This document shows positions 1 through 10,300 of a DNA stretch of 31,251 bases, piece by piece. Both the position numbers and the translations under genes were made by a program. Below the pieces are notes generated by a model. It was not told the origin of the DNA. It did no database searches and saw only the letters and a list, made by a program, of their open reading frames with translations. Source of the DNA: an uncultured Oscillospiraceae bacterium (GTDB lineage: Bacteria > Bacillota > Clostridia > Oscillospirales > Oscillospiraceae); contig CANQKJ010000002.1 in the NCBI GenBank assembly GCA_947624465.1, positions 1 through 31,251 of the forward strand. Direction: 5' to 3'. How positions within the stretch are numbered: the first letter of the stretch is position 1; each line of letters begins with the position of its first letter.

Positions 1-1957
1 AGGTCAGCTCATAGCGGTCCCCGTTGGAAAACGCTGTGGTGTTGAATACCTCGAATTTGTCCCCGTCCAGGTGCCTCACCCGGATGGGCCGGTAGATGAA
101 CCTGATGATTCTGGCCCCGGTGGAGGGGGTGCGATCCGGGTAGAACAGGCCGTCCACGCAGAAATTCCCGTCGTGCTCCCACTCCCCGTGGTCGCCGCCG
201 TAGGTGTAGCTGCCGTCGGGGTGGAGGACGGCGTGGTCCACCATCTCCCACACGCAGCCGCCCATGAGATTGTCATACTGGTAAATCTGCTCCCAGTAGG
301 CCTCGGTGTTGCCGGGGCCGACGCCCATGGCGTGGGCGTATTCGCACATGAAGTAGGGCCGGTCGTTGAGCTGGGCCTGCTTGCGGGTTTTCTCCCCCAC
401 CTCGTGGACCATCTGGACGGAGGGGTACATCTCGCTGCCCACGTCGTAGGCCACCCGCTTGCAGTGGACGGCGCTCTCGTAGTGGACGGGCAGGTCGGAC
501 CGGGCTTTCAGGTAGTCGTACATGGCGTCGGTGTTGTGGAAGCCGCCCGCCTCGTTGCCCAGGCTCCACATGACGACGGCGGTGTTGCCGTGGAGCTTGT
601 CCCGCTGGTACAGCCGGGTGACGCGGTCCAGATACCGGGGCTGCCACTTGGGGTCGTGGCTGATGGAGTTGTAGGTGGGGGGAAGCTGGTGGGCGAAGGT
701 GCCGTGGGTCTCCAGGTCGTTCTCGTCCACGACGTACACGCCCAGCTCGTCGGCCAGCTCCAGCAGAAGCGGGTCCGGGGGGTAGTGGGAGGTGCGGATG
801 GTGTCGATGTTGAACTCCTTGCAGGTCAGCACATCCCGCTCGATCTCGTCGGGGGTCATGGTATAGCCGTTGGTGGGGGAAGTGTCGTGGTGGTTGACCC
901 CCTTGAACTTGAGCTTTCTGCCGTTGACCAGGAACACATCGCCTTTGATCTCCACGGTGCGGAAGCCGATCTTCTCCTTCACGCAGCCGGTGGAGGTCTC
1001 GAAGTAGATATCATAGAGAACCGGGTCCTCGGCGGTCCACTCGGTCACAGACAAATCGGAGAAAGTGACTTCAGCGGCCCTGTTCTCCGATTTGACCGTG
1101 GCGGTCTTTTCAACGCCGTGGCCGCTCAGGGTGAAGGTGACCTCGGTGTCGGAAAGGGTTTGCGCTTTCAGGGTCAGGGAATAGGTGTCGCCGGTCTTGA
1201 CAGTTTTCGCGTCGATGTCCCACAGGTCGGTGGACTCGTCCACCCGGAGCAGCACATCCCGGAAGATGCCGTTGCTGCGGAACATATCCTGGTCCTCCAG
1301 GTAGGTGCCGGTACACCAGCGGTGGACCACCGCCAGCAGCTCGTTGTCCCCCTGGATGAGTTTGCCGGACAGGTCGAACTCAGCGGTGTTGTGGCTCCCC
1401 TCGGAGTAGCCGATGAATTCCCCGTTCAGGTACAGGTCCAGGCAGCTTGCCACCCCCATAAAGGAGATGATATGCCGCCTGGCGGGGTCGTCCACGTGGA
1501 AGAAGGTGCGGTACACGCCCACGAAATTGTACTGGTCGTCCGGCGTCTTCCACCGGGGCCGGGCCTTCTGATCCACCCCCAGCCAGGAGAACACCGGCCC
1601 CACCTTTTTCGTGGTGGGGATGACCGGGGGCTTGTAGGGGAACTGGTAGCGGATGTTCACGTAGAAGGGCTTATCGTACCCCCGGAACTGCCAGCAGGCG
1701 GGCACGTCGATCCTGTCGAAGGGGACGGCGGCGGTGTCGAACTGGGCGGGCAGCTCCGCCGGGCGGGGATAGAATCTGAAATCCCACTGGCCGTTGAGGC
1801 ACACCACCTTGGAGGACTTGTACCGCTTCTCTTTGGGGCCTGCGGCGTCCGCCGCCGCCCGGTCCGGGTATGGGATGAAATAACTCCGGGCGGGGAGCCT
1901 GTTCACCTCAAAGACGTTGAAATCACAATAATTGCTCTGGTTTAGGGTGTACTTCAT
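1..1957 (-). CDS. lacZ: Beta-galactosidase, GH2 family (3' end outside window)
   Basis: Hydrolyses terminal beta-galactosides such as lactose, probably in the cytoplasm because no signal peptide is seen. The frame is open from the ATG at 1957 to the window edge, about 652 codons; LacZ-type GH2 enzymes are usually about 1,000 residues, so the C-terminal part is missing. An AGGAGG at 1964-1969 supports the start. The N-terminal sugar-binding domain shows LNGEFIGYSEGSHNTAEFDL. The acid/base Glu sits in SLGNE (about E469, codon at 551-553) and the nucleophile Glu in FMCEYAHAMG (about E539, codon at 341-343), both in frame. It lies just downstream of a tRNA-Thr 3' half and its terminator, so it is probably host sequence outside the island. 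No convincing promoter is seen in 1958-2040. Family is certain; exact substrate is inferred. Confidence 0.93.
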   Translation of the reverse strand, partial: MKYTLNQSNYCDFNVFEVNRLPARSYFIPYPDRAAADAAGPKEKRYKSSKVVCLNGQWDFRFYPRPAELPAQFDTAAVPFDRIDVPACWQFRGYDKPFYVNIRYQFPYKPPVIPTTKKVGPVFSWLGVDQKARPRWKTPDDQYNFVGVYRTFFHVDDPARRHIISFMGVASCLDLYLNGEFIGYSEGSHNTAEFDLSGKLIQGDNELLAVVHRWCTGTYLEDQDMFRSNGIFRDVLLRVDESTDLWDIDAKTVKTGDTYSLTLKAQTLSDTEVTFTLSGHGVEKTATVKSENRAAEVTFSDLSVTEWTAEDPVLYDIYFETSTGCVKEKIGFRTVEIKGDVFLVNGRKLKFKGVNHHDTSPTNGYTMTPDEIERDVLTCKEFNIDTIRTSHYPPDPLLLELADELGVYVVDENDLETHGTFAHQLPPTYNSISHDPKWQPRYLDRVTRLYQRDKLHGNTAVVMWSLGNEAGGFHNTDAMYDYLKARSDLPVHYESAVHCKRVAYDVGSEMYPSVQMVHEVGEKTRKQAQLNDRPYFMCEYAHAMGVGPGNTEAYWEQIYQYDNLMGGCVWEMVDHAVLHPDGSYTYGGDHGEWEHDGNFCVDGLFYPDRTPSTGARIIRFIYRPIRVRHLDGDKFEVFNTTAFSNGDRYELT

Positions 1958-2040
1958 AGCGATCCTCCTAAACTGTATTCGGTTTCCCGGAAAAACCGAT
2001 TTTCGGCAAAACCACGAGAATATTAAAAAAGTCGTGAATC

Positions 2041-2080
2041 AAAAAAACAAAAAGCACCTAAAACCGAAGTTTCAAGTGCC
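2041..2080 (-). terminator. Terminator of the left tRNA-Thr 3' half
   Basis: Read on the minus strand, a GCAC...GTGC stem extended by GAAAC/GTTTT closes on a TTCG loop and is followed by a long T-rich run (plus 2041-2053). The tRNA-Thr at the right end has the same architecture with a different outer stem (ACCGCT/AGCGGT), so the two terminators differ by compensating changes rather than by decay. Confidence 0.75.
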
Positions 2081-2086
2081 TTTTGT

Positions 2087-2131
2087 TGGAGCTGCTGGGC
2101 AGATTCGAACTGCCGACCTCATCCTTACCAA
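2087..2131 (-). pseudogene. 3' half of a tRNA-Thr gene (island left boundary)
   Basis: On the minus strand this runs from the anticodon loop TTGGTAA through GGATG, the variable loop, a complete T arm (GGCAG, TTCGAAT, CTGCC) and the acceptor 3' strand to an encoded CCA. The 5' half is absent: upstream of the loop the sequence becomes unrelated (GGAAGGAA). It matches the intact tRNA-Thr(GGT) at 24086-24161 except for paired changes in the T stem. This is the usual mark left when an element integrates in the 3' half of a tRNA gene: the displaced original 3' half ends up at the far end. Confidence 0.85.
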
Positions 2132-2352
2132 TTCCTTCCAGATCGTCGTGGCCTGTCGCACCCTGTTTTGTTTTAGCGCCGGGAACCGTTGAAATACAAC
2201 GGCTCCCGGCGATTTTTTGTTTTATCTTCGCGGTTCCTGTCATACGCTCTGGGAACCGCTTTTTTGGTGCCCGTATGGGTTTTGTATGGGTTTCTGCAGA
2301 TCCGTGTTTGGGCCTGCCAATTTAAGCATTTCCGGTCATTTGGCATAACAGC
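2115..2352 (+). repeat. Element end, left copy of ~237-bp direct repeat
   Basis: Closely matches 12603-12839 in direct orientation, with scattered substitutions and one 1-nt length difference. It begins inside the tRNA core (gacctc) and ends at cataacagc. It contains a stem-loop (2178-2210) and two tandem GTATGGGTTT repeats (2273-2293), which also occur beside the integrase end at 23965-23987. It is best read as the integrase-binding end of the element. The 431 bp between lacZ and the surface-protein gene hold only this, the tRNA remnant and its terminator. Confidence 0.85.
2178..2221 (+). terminator. Stem-loop terminator in left element end
   Basis: GCCGGGA and CCGTTG pair with CAACGG and TCCCGGC around an AAATA loop, followed by GATTTTTTGTTTT. 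The shape is that of an intrinsic terminator for plus-strand transcription. The copy at 12666-12698 keeps the stem but has a broken T run (GATTTCTTGTCC). Confidence 0.65.
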
Positions 2353-2388
2353 ATAGCAGGATATCAGGAATTTTCGTCAGGGTCATAT

Positions 2389-5300
2389 TTACGGCAGACT
2401 TTCGGTGGGCTCAGGCGGCTCCTCTGACGGGTCCGTCTTCGGGGGCTCCGGCGGCAGGGCCGCCTCCTCAGGCACGGACTCCGCACCGTCAAACTCCTCC
2501 GGCTTGGGAGGCTCCGTTGCGGGCTCCGGCGATCCGGCGGGCGGCTCCGTGGGATCCGGGGCCGGGGCCTCCGGCGCGGGCTCAGGCTCCGGCGGCTCCT
2601 TGGGCTCCGTGGGCTCCGGGGCCGGGGCTCCCGGCGCGGACGCGGTGGGCTCCGCCGACATCTCCGGCGCGGGGCCCGGGAGAACGGGCTCCGGTCCGGC
2701 CTGGGGGGCCTGGGCAAACATGCCGGGGTCCTCGGTGGGGGCGGAGTCAGAGGCCGCCGGCGCGGTCACTTCGGGCTCCGCGGGGGGCGGGACTTCGTCT
2801 GTCGCCGCCCCCTCGTCCGCCGCCGGCACGATGATCTCCATCCCGGCGGGAGCCATAGTCCCTTCAAACGACGGCCCATCGGGGTTGCCGGGGTCGCTTG
2901 TCGGCGCCGTCGGCCACACGCCGTAGTGGACGTAGCTGCCGTCGGCGTCCTTAACAACGGCTTTGAGGCCGATTTGCGAGCCAAGATCCGTAAGGCCGGT
3001 GCTTCCGGGCACATAGGACTTGGCGGGATATCCACCGAAAGGCATAGACCCAAGGTTGGTTATAGGTGTGCCCTGTGAAAGGATTTGCTGATTGTGATTC
3101 CCCTCTATGGGATGATTGGGTATGTAGGCGCTATAGTTGTAATAGTAGAGATCCGCTCCTGTCGCGCCGTGCCCGATGGCGTTGACCTCTTTCCGGGTGT
3201 TGACGTTTGTCCGGTTTGTGTTGTTCAGATCCGAGGTGTCCATCCAGCAGATGTGGAGATCCATATAACTGTAAGAGTTCACGAGGAGCCACCCTTGGGG
3301 CGCACGGCTTCCGCCATACAGGCCGCCCATGCCGCCCAGCGTGTTGTTGCCCTCGATCAGGCCTCCGGCGTAGCTGTTTCGTATGGTAAGGTACGGGTTG
3401 CCGTCGTAGCCGTTGCCCACGGGGCCCACAAGGCCGCCTATGCCCATGGGGTTCTCCCAGGAGACAGATTCATCACCCCGCCGACCGAAGGTGTTGACGG
3501 CCTCGCAGTTTGTTATGGTCAAATTGTGGTTGGCGTAGCCCACCAGCCCGCCTGCGGTGTTGCGCGGGGAGTAGATGTAGTACCCGGCCACGGCGCAGTT
3601 CTCAATGGTCGTGTTGTAGCCGGTGCCTATATCCAGATACGCGATAAGCCCGCCCGCGGCCTTCTGATCGTCGGTCGCTTCGATCCTCGCCTTTCCGCTG
3701 GGCGAGTACAGCACCATGTTTTCGAGCGTATTTGTGCCTCTCGCGATCTTGAACAGCGCCACGTCGTCACTCGAATTGATACTCAGCTCAAGGATCCGGT
3801 AGGATCGACCGTTGTAGGTGACATTCTGGATATCGGGCGCCTTATAGCCGTCGTAACCCACAGCGCCGACGTCATGGGCCTGCAAGTAGGTGGTGCTGCT
3901 GGACCTGTTTTTGCTATCGATGATGTTGTCCAGCTGCCGCGCCGAGCGGATCGTGAAGGTTTCGGGCCCGTCATGCTTTTCATCCAGGTACAGATCCGCA
4001 AAGTCGATGGTGAAGTAGACCGTCCTGGTGGGAGCGCCAGGAATCGACAAATTGTACTTGTACTGATTGTACTCATGTGAAAGTGCTTTGTCGCACTGGT
4101 ACACGCCGAAATAGCTCGTAGAGGCGCCAAACTCCTTCTCAATGAGCGCTTTGACTTCACTTTCATCGGAATCAAGCGTGGTAACGGGATTCGTCATACC
4201 GCATGACTCGCCGCCCCAGTCCTTACCTGGGTCTCCGTCTCCCGTGGTCAGTACCCCGTAGCCGTAGCGATCGATCTGGTGGATATTGCCGTCGTCGTGG
4301 TGCTCCGTACACAGGGTGTTCACGTCGAGGTACTTGTTTGTATCCTTCGACAGCTCGCTGACGCCCATCAGGTGGTAACGGTACTCGGGGTCGCCCTCGG
4401 CCACCCACTTCGTTCCGTTCCAGCTGTAGACCTGCTCCTTCTCCCAGTAGAACGCGGCCGAGATATCCGGGACGTACCAGTCGCCGTGGTGGATCGTCTG
4501 GCCCGCCGCGGCCTGGTAGGGGTATTTGTTCTTCAGGGTCGTGTCGTACTTTGTCCTAGTGGCGTCCGCCTGGCCGCTGGTCGGCGCCGTGGTCAGCGCC
4601 GGCGACAGGTAGCTCTCCTCCCGGAGCGAATAGCTGCTGCCCACCGCCTTGCCGGTGGCGTAAACCGTCGCGCCGTCTGCAACTATGGGATCTTCATAGG
4701 CATAGCCGATGAAGGCGCCCATGCGGTCCTCGGAAGAAGGGTAGCAATACACCGAACAGGTGGAGTAGCAGACGCCCTCAAAGGTGGCATCTCTGCTGGT
4801 CCCCACGAGGCCCCCCGCGCCGTTAGAACGAAGTCCCGTCGCGGCAACGTTGGCATCCGTACGAGCAGTATCAACATACTTTCCGTTTACGGTGTGGCCG
4901 CCGGAGTAGCAGTTTCTGATCGTGCAGTAGGCGGCGTTGCCCGCGAAGCCGCCGGCTGTGCCAGACTGTCTGACGGAGACGACCTTCACCGCGGCAAAGC
5001 AGTTTTCGACCACCGGTTTTGCTCCAGTAGTACTCACCCAGTTTATATTCCCGAAGAGACCGCCCACATCTTGTGAATTGGGTGCGTTGCTGTCGCCGCG
5101 AATCGTGAATTTTTCGTAGTTCTCCGCGCTGCTTACATAGATGCCGCAGTTTTCGATGCGCGCGGCGCCGGACACTTTGCCCACAAGGCCGCCCACGGAT
5201 AAATCGCTGGTACCGTTGCCGACCACATCCACGTTCACAAGATGGAGGTTTCTTAAGATGGCGGGGTCGGGACCATTGCCGCCCACCTGGTCGAACAGCC

Positions 5301-6903
5301 CCATGGCGTTCACGGTGCTCTTTACGCTCTGGTCGCCGATGTAGAGGTTGCGGATCTCCCGAACCTCTTCTCCGTTACTGGTGATGGTGCTGCCGGCCAC
5401 ATCAAAGCCCCAGCAGGTATACGTGTTGCCGTCAGGCAGCCGCATCGGATGGCTGTACCGGGGCGCCGAGCTCTTGCCATCGACCTCGGCGCCGTAGAGC
5501 TCGCTGGCGTTGTATGCGGCGAAGTCGATGTCCAGCCACTGGAAGATCTTGTCTTTCGGGATAGGATACCTCCCCATGTTTACCAGCTGACGCGCGGAGC
5601 GGATCACGTAGCCGCTCTCGCCGCCTGTGAGGGGGATCGCATTCTCATACTCGGTGAGGGTCTTGGGGGCCGGTTTTGTCAGATCCGCCGGCTCCGTGGC
5701 GAACACCTCGCACGCGAAGTCCGGGTTGAACCAGAGCGTCTCCGCGCCCACGTAGATCTCGTGGTAGTAATTATTCGTGATTAATATGAGTTTATCCCGC
5801 ATGTGCATGGGCAGCTTAAAGCCGTAGAGATCGTAATTCTTGCCCCGGAAGTTTTTGTTCTCCGAAAGGAGCTCAAGCTCCAGCGGATCAGAACTGTAGT
5901 CATAAACGAACACCTCCGGGACTTCCTTCCCGGCGGGAACCAGGATCCCGTAGCCGTCCCGGCTCACGCTCCCCTTCTCGGTCCCCAGCAGGCAGTTGAT
6001 GGGCGAGTTCTCGCCGCCGTAGAAATTGTAGGAGAAGTCTCCCGCACCCTTTGCGTATCCCTCCCAGTACACAAGCTGCCCCGTGGGCGGCTCCAGCCAG
6101 TCGCCGTGGTGCTCGGTGAGGTTGGTCCTATAGGGGAATTTGTCCCCGAGGGTATTGTCATAGGGGTATGCGGCCTTCTGATAGTCAGCAGTCCTCAGCA
6201 CATCCTTGACGGATTCGAGATATGGCTCCGCCCGGCCGTTTGTGGCATTGCCGTCTTTATCGAACACCCTGTTTCTGGCGTACAGGGAAGATATGGTGGT
6301 GTTGTTATAGTCGTACCCTTCATAGGTCGGGCCATCGCCGATGAGGGCGCCCAGGTGCACCGGGCTCGCTGCCGTCGCCTTCACCGACGCGGTGGAATAG
6401 CTGGATATGATCTTCGCACCATTGGTGTAGTTCGTCCGGTTGATCGTGACATAGCCCAGCAGGCCGCCCACATAGTCATTGCCGGTGACGTTGGCGTCCG
6501 CGCCGACATACTCTCCGTCCACGGTATGGCCGCCGGCGTAGCAGTCCGTGATCACAGCTTTGTTTTCGGCCCGTCCCACGAGGCCGCCCACGTAGTTTTT
6601 ACCGGTCACCTTGACGGCGGCAAAAGAATTTTTGACAGGACACTCAGCAAGGTTACTTTTGAACAGGTATCCCACAAGGCCGCCAACGTTGTCCCCGGTG
6701 CCGGTCACGGTGAATTTTTCGTAGTCATCCGCGCTGTCCACGTAGATGCCGCAGTCGATGATCTTGCCGTTATCCTCGCACGCGCCCGCGAGGCCGCCCA
6801 CGTTTTTGGTGCCGGTCACGTTCACGTTCACCAGCCGCACGCCATCGACCGTGCAGCCGTTTTGTACGGAGAACACGCCGGCGGACACCCTGATGTCGCG
6901 CAT
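2389..6903 (-). CDS. Giant GLUG-repeat surface protein, C-terminal portion
   Basis: 1,504 codons from the first in-frame ATG. The frame is really open upstream to about 7027 and is the same frame as the 7231-11832 N-terminal part, so this is the downstream part of one gene cut by two compensating frameshifts. It contains most of module 3 and all of modules 4 and 5. Modules 4 and 5 open with an RSARQL motif; modules 3-5 each continue with GLUG-type repeats (VGGLVG, IENCGIYV, NCYAGGHTVNG) and an HHGDW or HYGVW motif. The last ~110 residues are rich in Pro, Glu and Ala and end in ESLP. That looks like a flexible or wall-spanning tail, but no LPXTG motif or hydrophobic sorting helix is present. 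A separate ribosome site at 6903 is not evident, so independent translation is doubtful. Role is inferred: surface adhesion or display. Confidence 0.8.
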   Translation of the reverse strand: MRDIRVSAGVFSVQNGCTVDGVRLVNVNVTGTKNVGGLAGACEDNGKIIDCGIYVDSADDYEKFTVTGTGDNVGGLVGYLFKSNLAECPVKNSFAAVKVTGKNYVGGLVGRAENKAVITDCYAGGHTVDGEYVGADANVTGNDYVGGLLGYVTINRTNYTNGAKIISSYSTASVKATAASPVHLGALIGDGPTYEGYDYNNTTISSLYARNRVFDKDGNATNGRAEPYLESVKDVLRTADYQKAAYPYDNTLGDKFPYRTNLTEHHGDWLEPPTGQLVYWEGYAKGAGDFSYNFYGGENSPINCLLGTEKGSVSRDGYGILVPAGKEVPEVFVYDYSSDPLELELLSENKNFRGKNYDLYGFKLPMHMRDKLILITNNYYHEIYVGAETLWFNPDFACEVFATEPADLTKPAPKTLTEYENAIPLTGGESGYVIRSARQLVNMGRYPIPKDKIFQWLDIDFAAYNASELYGAEVDGKSSAPRYSHPMRLPDGNTYTCWGFDVAGSTITSNGEEVREIRNLYIGDQSVKSTVNAMGLFDQVGGNGPDPAILRNLHLVNVDVVGNGTSDLSVGGLVGKVSGAARIENCGIYVSSAENYEKFTIRGDSNAPNSQDVGGLFGNINWVSTTGAKPVVENCFAAVKVVSVRQSGTAGGFAGNAAYCTIRNCYSGGHTVNGKYVDTARTDANVAATGLRSNGAGGLVGTSRDATFEGVCYSTCSVYCYPSSEDRMGAFIGYAYEDPIVADGATVYATGKAVGSSYSLREESYLSPALTTAPTSGQADATRTKYDTTLKNKYPYQAAAGQTIHHGDWYVPDISAAFYWEKEQVYSWNGTKWVAEGDPEYRYHLMGVSELSKDTNKYLDVNTLCTEHHDDGNIHQIDRYGYGVLTTGDGDPGKDWGGESCGMTNPVTTLDSDESEVKALIEKEFGASTSYFGVYQCDKALSHEYNQYKYNLSIPGAPTRTVYFTIDFADLYLDEKHDGPETFTIRSARQLDNIIDSKNRSSSTTYLQAHDVGAVGYDGYKAPDIQNVTYNGRSYRILELSINSSDDVALFKIARGTNTLENMVLYSPSGKARIEATDDQKAAGGLIAYLDIGTGYNTTIENCAVAGYYIYSPRNTAGGLVGYANHNLTITNCEAVNTFGRRGDESVSWENPMGIGGLVGPVGNGYDGNPYLTIRNSYAGGLIEGNNTLGGMGGLYGGSRAPQGWLLVNSYSYMDLHICWMDTSDLNNTNRTNVNTRKEVNAIGHGATGADLYYYNYSAYIPNHPIEGNHNQQILSQGTPITNLGSMPFGGYPAKSYVPGSTGLTDLGSQIGLKAVVKDADGSYVHYGVWPTAPTSDPGNPDGPSFEGTMAPAGMEIIVPAADEGAATDEVPPPAEPEVTAPAASDSAPTEDPGMFAQAPQAGPEPVLPGPAPEMSAEPTASAPGAPAPEPTEPKEPPEPEPAPEAPAPDPTEPPAGSPEPATEPPKPEEFDGAESVPEEAALPPEPPKTDPSEEPPEPTESLP

Positions 6904-6938
6904 ATTGCTGGTGTCTTCGGCCTTCTCCTCGCAGGGCT

Positions 6939-7330
6939 CTATGTACAGATTCTTGATAAGGTAACGGTTGCCGTAATATTCGGAAGCTTCGAGAGTTTTA
7001 GATACCCCAGGCAGAGCGGCCGCTGGGGGGTCTCCTTGGTCTTACCCACCGTTGTATTGGCGCCCTTTTTCGCCTCGCCGTAGGTCAAGGGCGCGGTGTA
7101 TGTCGCGTAGTCAATGTCCAAAAGCTGGTACCACGTCCTATTGCCCCCATTATCCGGGTCGATGGTCGCGATGCCCAGATGCCGCGGGGATCTTATGATT
7201 TTAGACCCCCAGCTGAAAGCTCTTGTTGTCTCACTTCCCGTTGTTTTGTCGATGTACCGGATGTTTACCTTTTGGGTTTGTCCTGAATTCGAGACGGACT
7301 GAGCCGCCTCCGTCATGTCGAAGGCAGGGG
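6939..7330 (-). pseudogene. Frame-shifted middle segment of the giant surface protein
   Basis: The protein-like sequence here lies in a frame different from its flanks. It reads PAFDMTEAAQSVSNSG, then IIRSPRHLGIATIDPDNGG, then LLDIDYATYTAPL, matching the RSPRHL...DIDYAKY opening of the other modules, so it is genuine module 3 sequence. It joins the N-terminal part if one C is removed from the C4 run at 7327-7330, and joins the C-terminal part if one C is added to the C6 run at 7025-7030 (minus-strand C; plus-strand G). Without these corrections the N-terminal frame stops at 7231 and this frame stops at 6939. It could be a sequencing error, real gene decay or slippage. Confidence 0.75.
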
Positions 7331-10300
7331 TTACACCAGAATACGTATGTCTTGCCGCCGTAGGTAAAGTTGGCGCTGATCCATTCGCTCCTGCGGTATC
7401 TGCCCGGGCTGTCGGAACCGCCGTACCCCGCAAGGCTTTCGATCGTAAGGCCTTCGATCTTATACGCCACGCAGCCGTTGACCACGGTGGGGAAGTCCCC
7501 GTCCTTCGTCACCGCGGAGCCGCCGCCCAGGTTCATATCAAACGGGGCGAGGAGCCTGTACCCGTCCTCCACCACCGTGACTCCGTCTCCCGGCGTTCCG
7601 GCATGCAGGGTGTTGATCGTGTCCGTGAACGTCTCGCCCTTGCAGGTGACGGAGTAGTAGCCGTAGGTGTCGTCGTTGTACTTCTCGTAGTACACCAGCA
7701 TCGGCTTCAGCAGCGGCCAGTCGCCGTAGTGGGCCGAGAGGTTGGTCTTGTAGGGGTATGTCATATCCTCGAGCACGTCGTCATAGGGACGGGTATCAAA
7801 GTCCGCCGCCTGGGTGGCCGCGCACGCGGTGAAGTCGACGAGGTGGTATTTCTCCTGCTCGTTGTACTCACTGCGGTACTCTCTGTCTACCCAACGGAAC
7901 TTGGTGTTTCGGGAGGTAAACGTCTCCTTGGTAAGCAGGTCGCCGTTCTCGTCGTAGGCGGCCGCGGTGGAATAGCAGACGGTATCGCTGTCGGTACTTG
8001 GGCAATTGGCCTGAGGACAATATCCCACGGTGAGGAATGTCCCGATAACGGCGCGCTGCTTCACCTTCTCCGCATGGTACAGTCCCACGGAGCATGTGGA
8101 ATAGTTCGTCCCCAGGAGCGTAAACTGATCCATATTTCCTATCATCCCCGCAAAGCCGGCGACACATACCTCTCCGTAATCCCAGTTGATCGTGTCGTCT
8201 TCAAGGACGGTCAGGGTGACGTTGGGATCCTTCGGGTCGTACATCCCGTTCACGGTATGCCCGCCCGCGTAGCAGTTTTTAAAGGTAACCGCGTCTGAGT
8301 TCGAAGGATCCGCCTCTCCCACAAAGCCGCCGGCGCATCCGTCCGATACCGCCCGGACGGTCACCTTCACCGCGGCAAAGCAGTCCTCATACCAACCGCT
8401 CCAATTGGCATTTCCGACAAACCCGCCCCCATAGGCGTTATACGATTCCATCTCGACGCATCGCTCCTCGTAAAGCTCCGCCGTCTCCGAATAGGCTCCG
8501 CAATCGACAAACCGCACATTTTCCCCCTGCCTCGCCACGGTTCCGCCCGTGCAACTATTCGTTGTTGTCGACCATGGTTCCACGCATTTGACCGAGGTGT
8601 TTACAAGACGCAGGCCGTCGATCGTGCCCCCGCCGACGTAGAACAGGCCCTCCCGCAAAAACGCGTTTTTAATGAGATACCGGTTGGCTGTATATCCGCT
8701 GTCTCCGATATTCCAGGTAAAATCGGGGTCATACTTCCCGTTCAGCCAGATACCGATTTGCCTGGTCACGTCGCTCTGGCCCGTCCTGACCGTGGTGAAG
8801 CGGCCGGCGTCGTACTTCGCGTAGTCGATGTCCGCCGTTTGGAGATAGTGATAATATCTCAGGGCGACACCGAAGTCGCCGACTCTTGCGCTGGTTCCAA
8901 GTTGTTGTACATAAAAATCGACGCCGCGCGTGTACGCCGCAAGGTCGTTCAGGTGACGCGGGGAACGGAGGAGCACATCCGTGCCGGTATAGGACTGAAG
9001 GGCGCCGTTCTTGTCGTAGTAAGGCACGTTCTTCTTTTCCAGCGGCATGGTCGGATCCTCCGGCTCGGCGGCCAGCACCTCGCAGGGGAAGAACGGGTTG
9101 CACCACAGGCTTATGTCGGTCTCCTCATCGCGAAGCTCCATGTAGAAGCCGCAGATTTTTTTATCCCACTCCTCATTTGCCTCCAGCTTGATGGGGCTGA
9201 GATCCAGGATATAGCACGCGTACCGGGCGTCGCCGCTGCCGATGACGCCGCCGGGGTCGCGGGGCGTCGCTGTGTCCGTCACCTTGTCGTAGTTGAACAG
9301 GGTCGTCTTCCCGGACGCGTTGACGGCCACATACAGGCTGGGCTCCTCCGGCACGTCGATCGTGGGGCCCATCGCCTCATGATACCGCGTACCGGCGTAG
9401 CCATACCGCCGCTGCCCGTACACGGTAAACTCCTCCGGGGCGTCCATGCCCAGGGGCACAAACACCGCGATGCCGTCCGCCTTGACGATCGCATCCTCGG
9501 TGCCGGGTTTTTCCGCCTTCAGCGAATTGATCTCCCCATCCGGCCCGTAGAAGCCGTACTCGTCGTTGTCCGCATCTGCATCGTTGTCCCAATAGCTCTC
9601 CCAGTAAATCGGCATGGCGGCCACGTTGTCCTCCACCCAGTCCCCGTAGTGGGGCATGACGACTTCACCGGTGCTCGTCGTGCCCTTGAGCATCGGGTAG
9701 GGGTATGGTATAGTCAGCTTACCTGTCAAATCAGGGTCAACATAGTATGGGAAAGTAACCCCCTCCGGGTTCCCGCTCCCAGTAGCCGGCTTATACCAGC
9801 CGTCAGCATCAGTAAACGACGTGGCATCACCGATCTTCTCCGTGAGCCCTGCTGTGTTCAGTTCCACTCCGGAACCCGTATTGTAGCTCACGCCGCTCTG
9901 CTTGACGTAGTAGGCCTTGTCGCTCGCGCCCACATCGCGATACGCGCCGTTGACATTGATTCCTTCCTTGATTAAGTTTTCTCCATACCGCACGGCGGCG
10001 TAGGAATTTTCGACTTTTATAGTGGCCGAGCCGTTTAAGTTAAAAAGACCGGAAACTTTTATATCCACTCCACCGCCTATTACGTCAGCGGTGCCCGCGG
10101 CGTAGCTGTTGCTTATCTTGATGGTAGAGGCATTATTGTGGCCCACAAGACCGCCCACATACGCTCCGGTGATGTTACAGGCGGCGTAGCTGTTATTTAT
10201 GGTGAAATCCCCCACCACACCGCCCACGAGGCCGCCGGCATAGTTTGTACTACTGATTATCGTAGACGCGGAACAGTTATTCAGTTCCAAACTATTGTAT

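Noticed and set aside
71..1945. 624-codon open frame on the plus strand opposite lacZ
   Set aside because: Antisense shadow of a GC-rich gene; low-complexity Val/Gly/His composition, while the minus strand shows GH2 catalytic motifs.
1932..2325. Plus-strand frames reading LLGRFELPTSSLP and similar
   Set aside because: This is the well-known spurious peptide produced by translating antisense tRNA 3' ends; the sequence is a tRNA remnant and element end. The same applies near 24020-24307.
5803..7083. Long plus-strand frames opposite the giant surface-protein gene (also 3085-4080, 7315-8298, 8758-9975)
   Set aside because: Repeated Val/Ala/His/Arg shadow of the GLUG coding repeats; no ribosome sites or recognisable domains.
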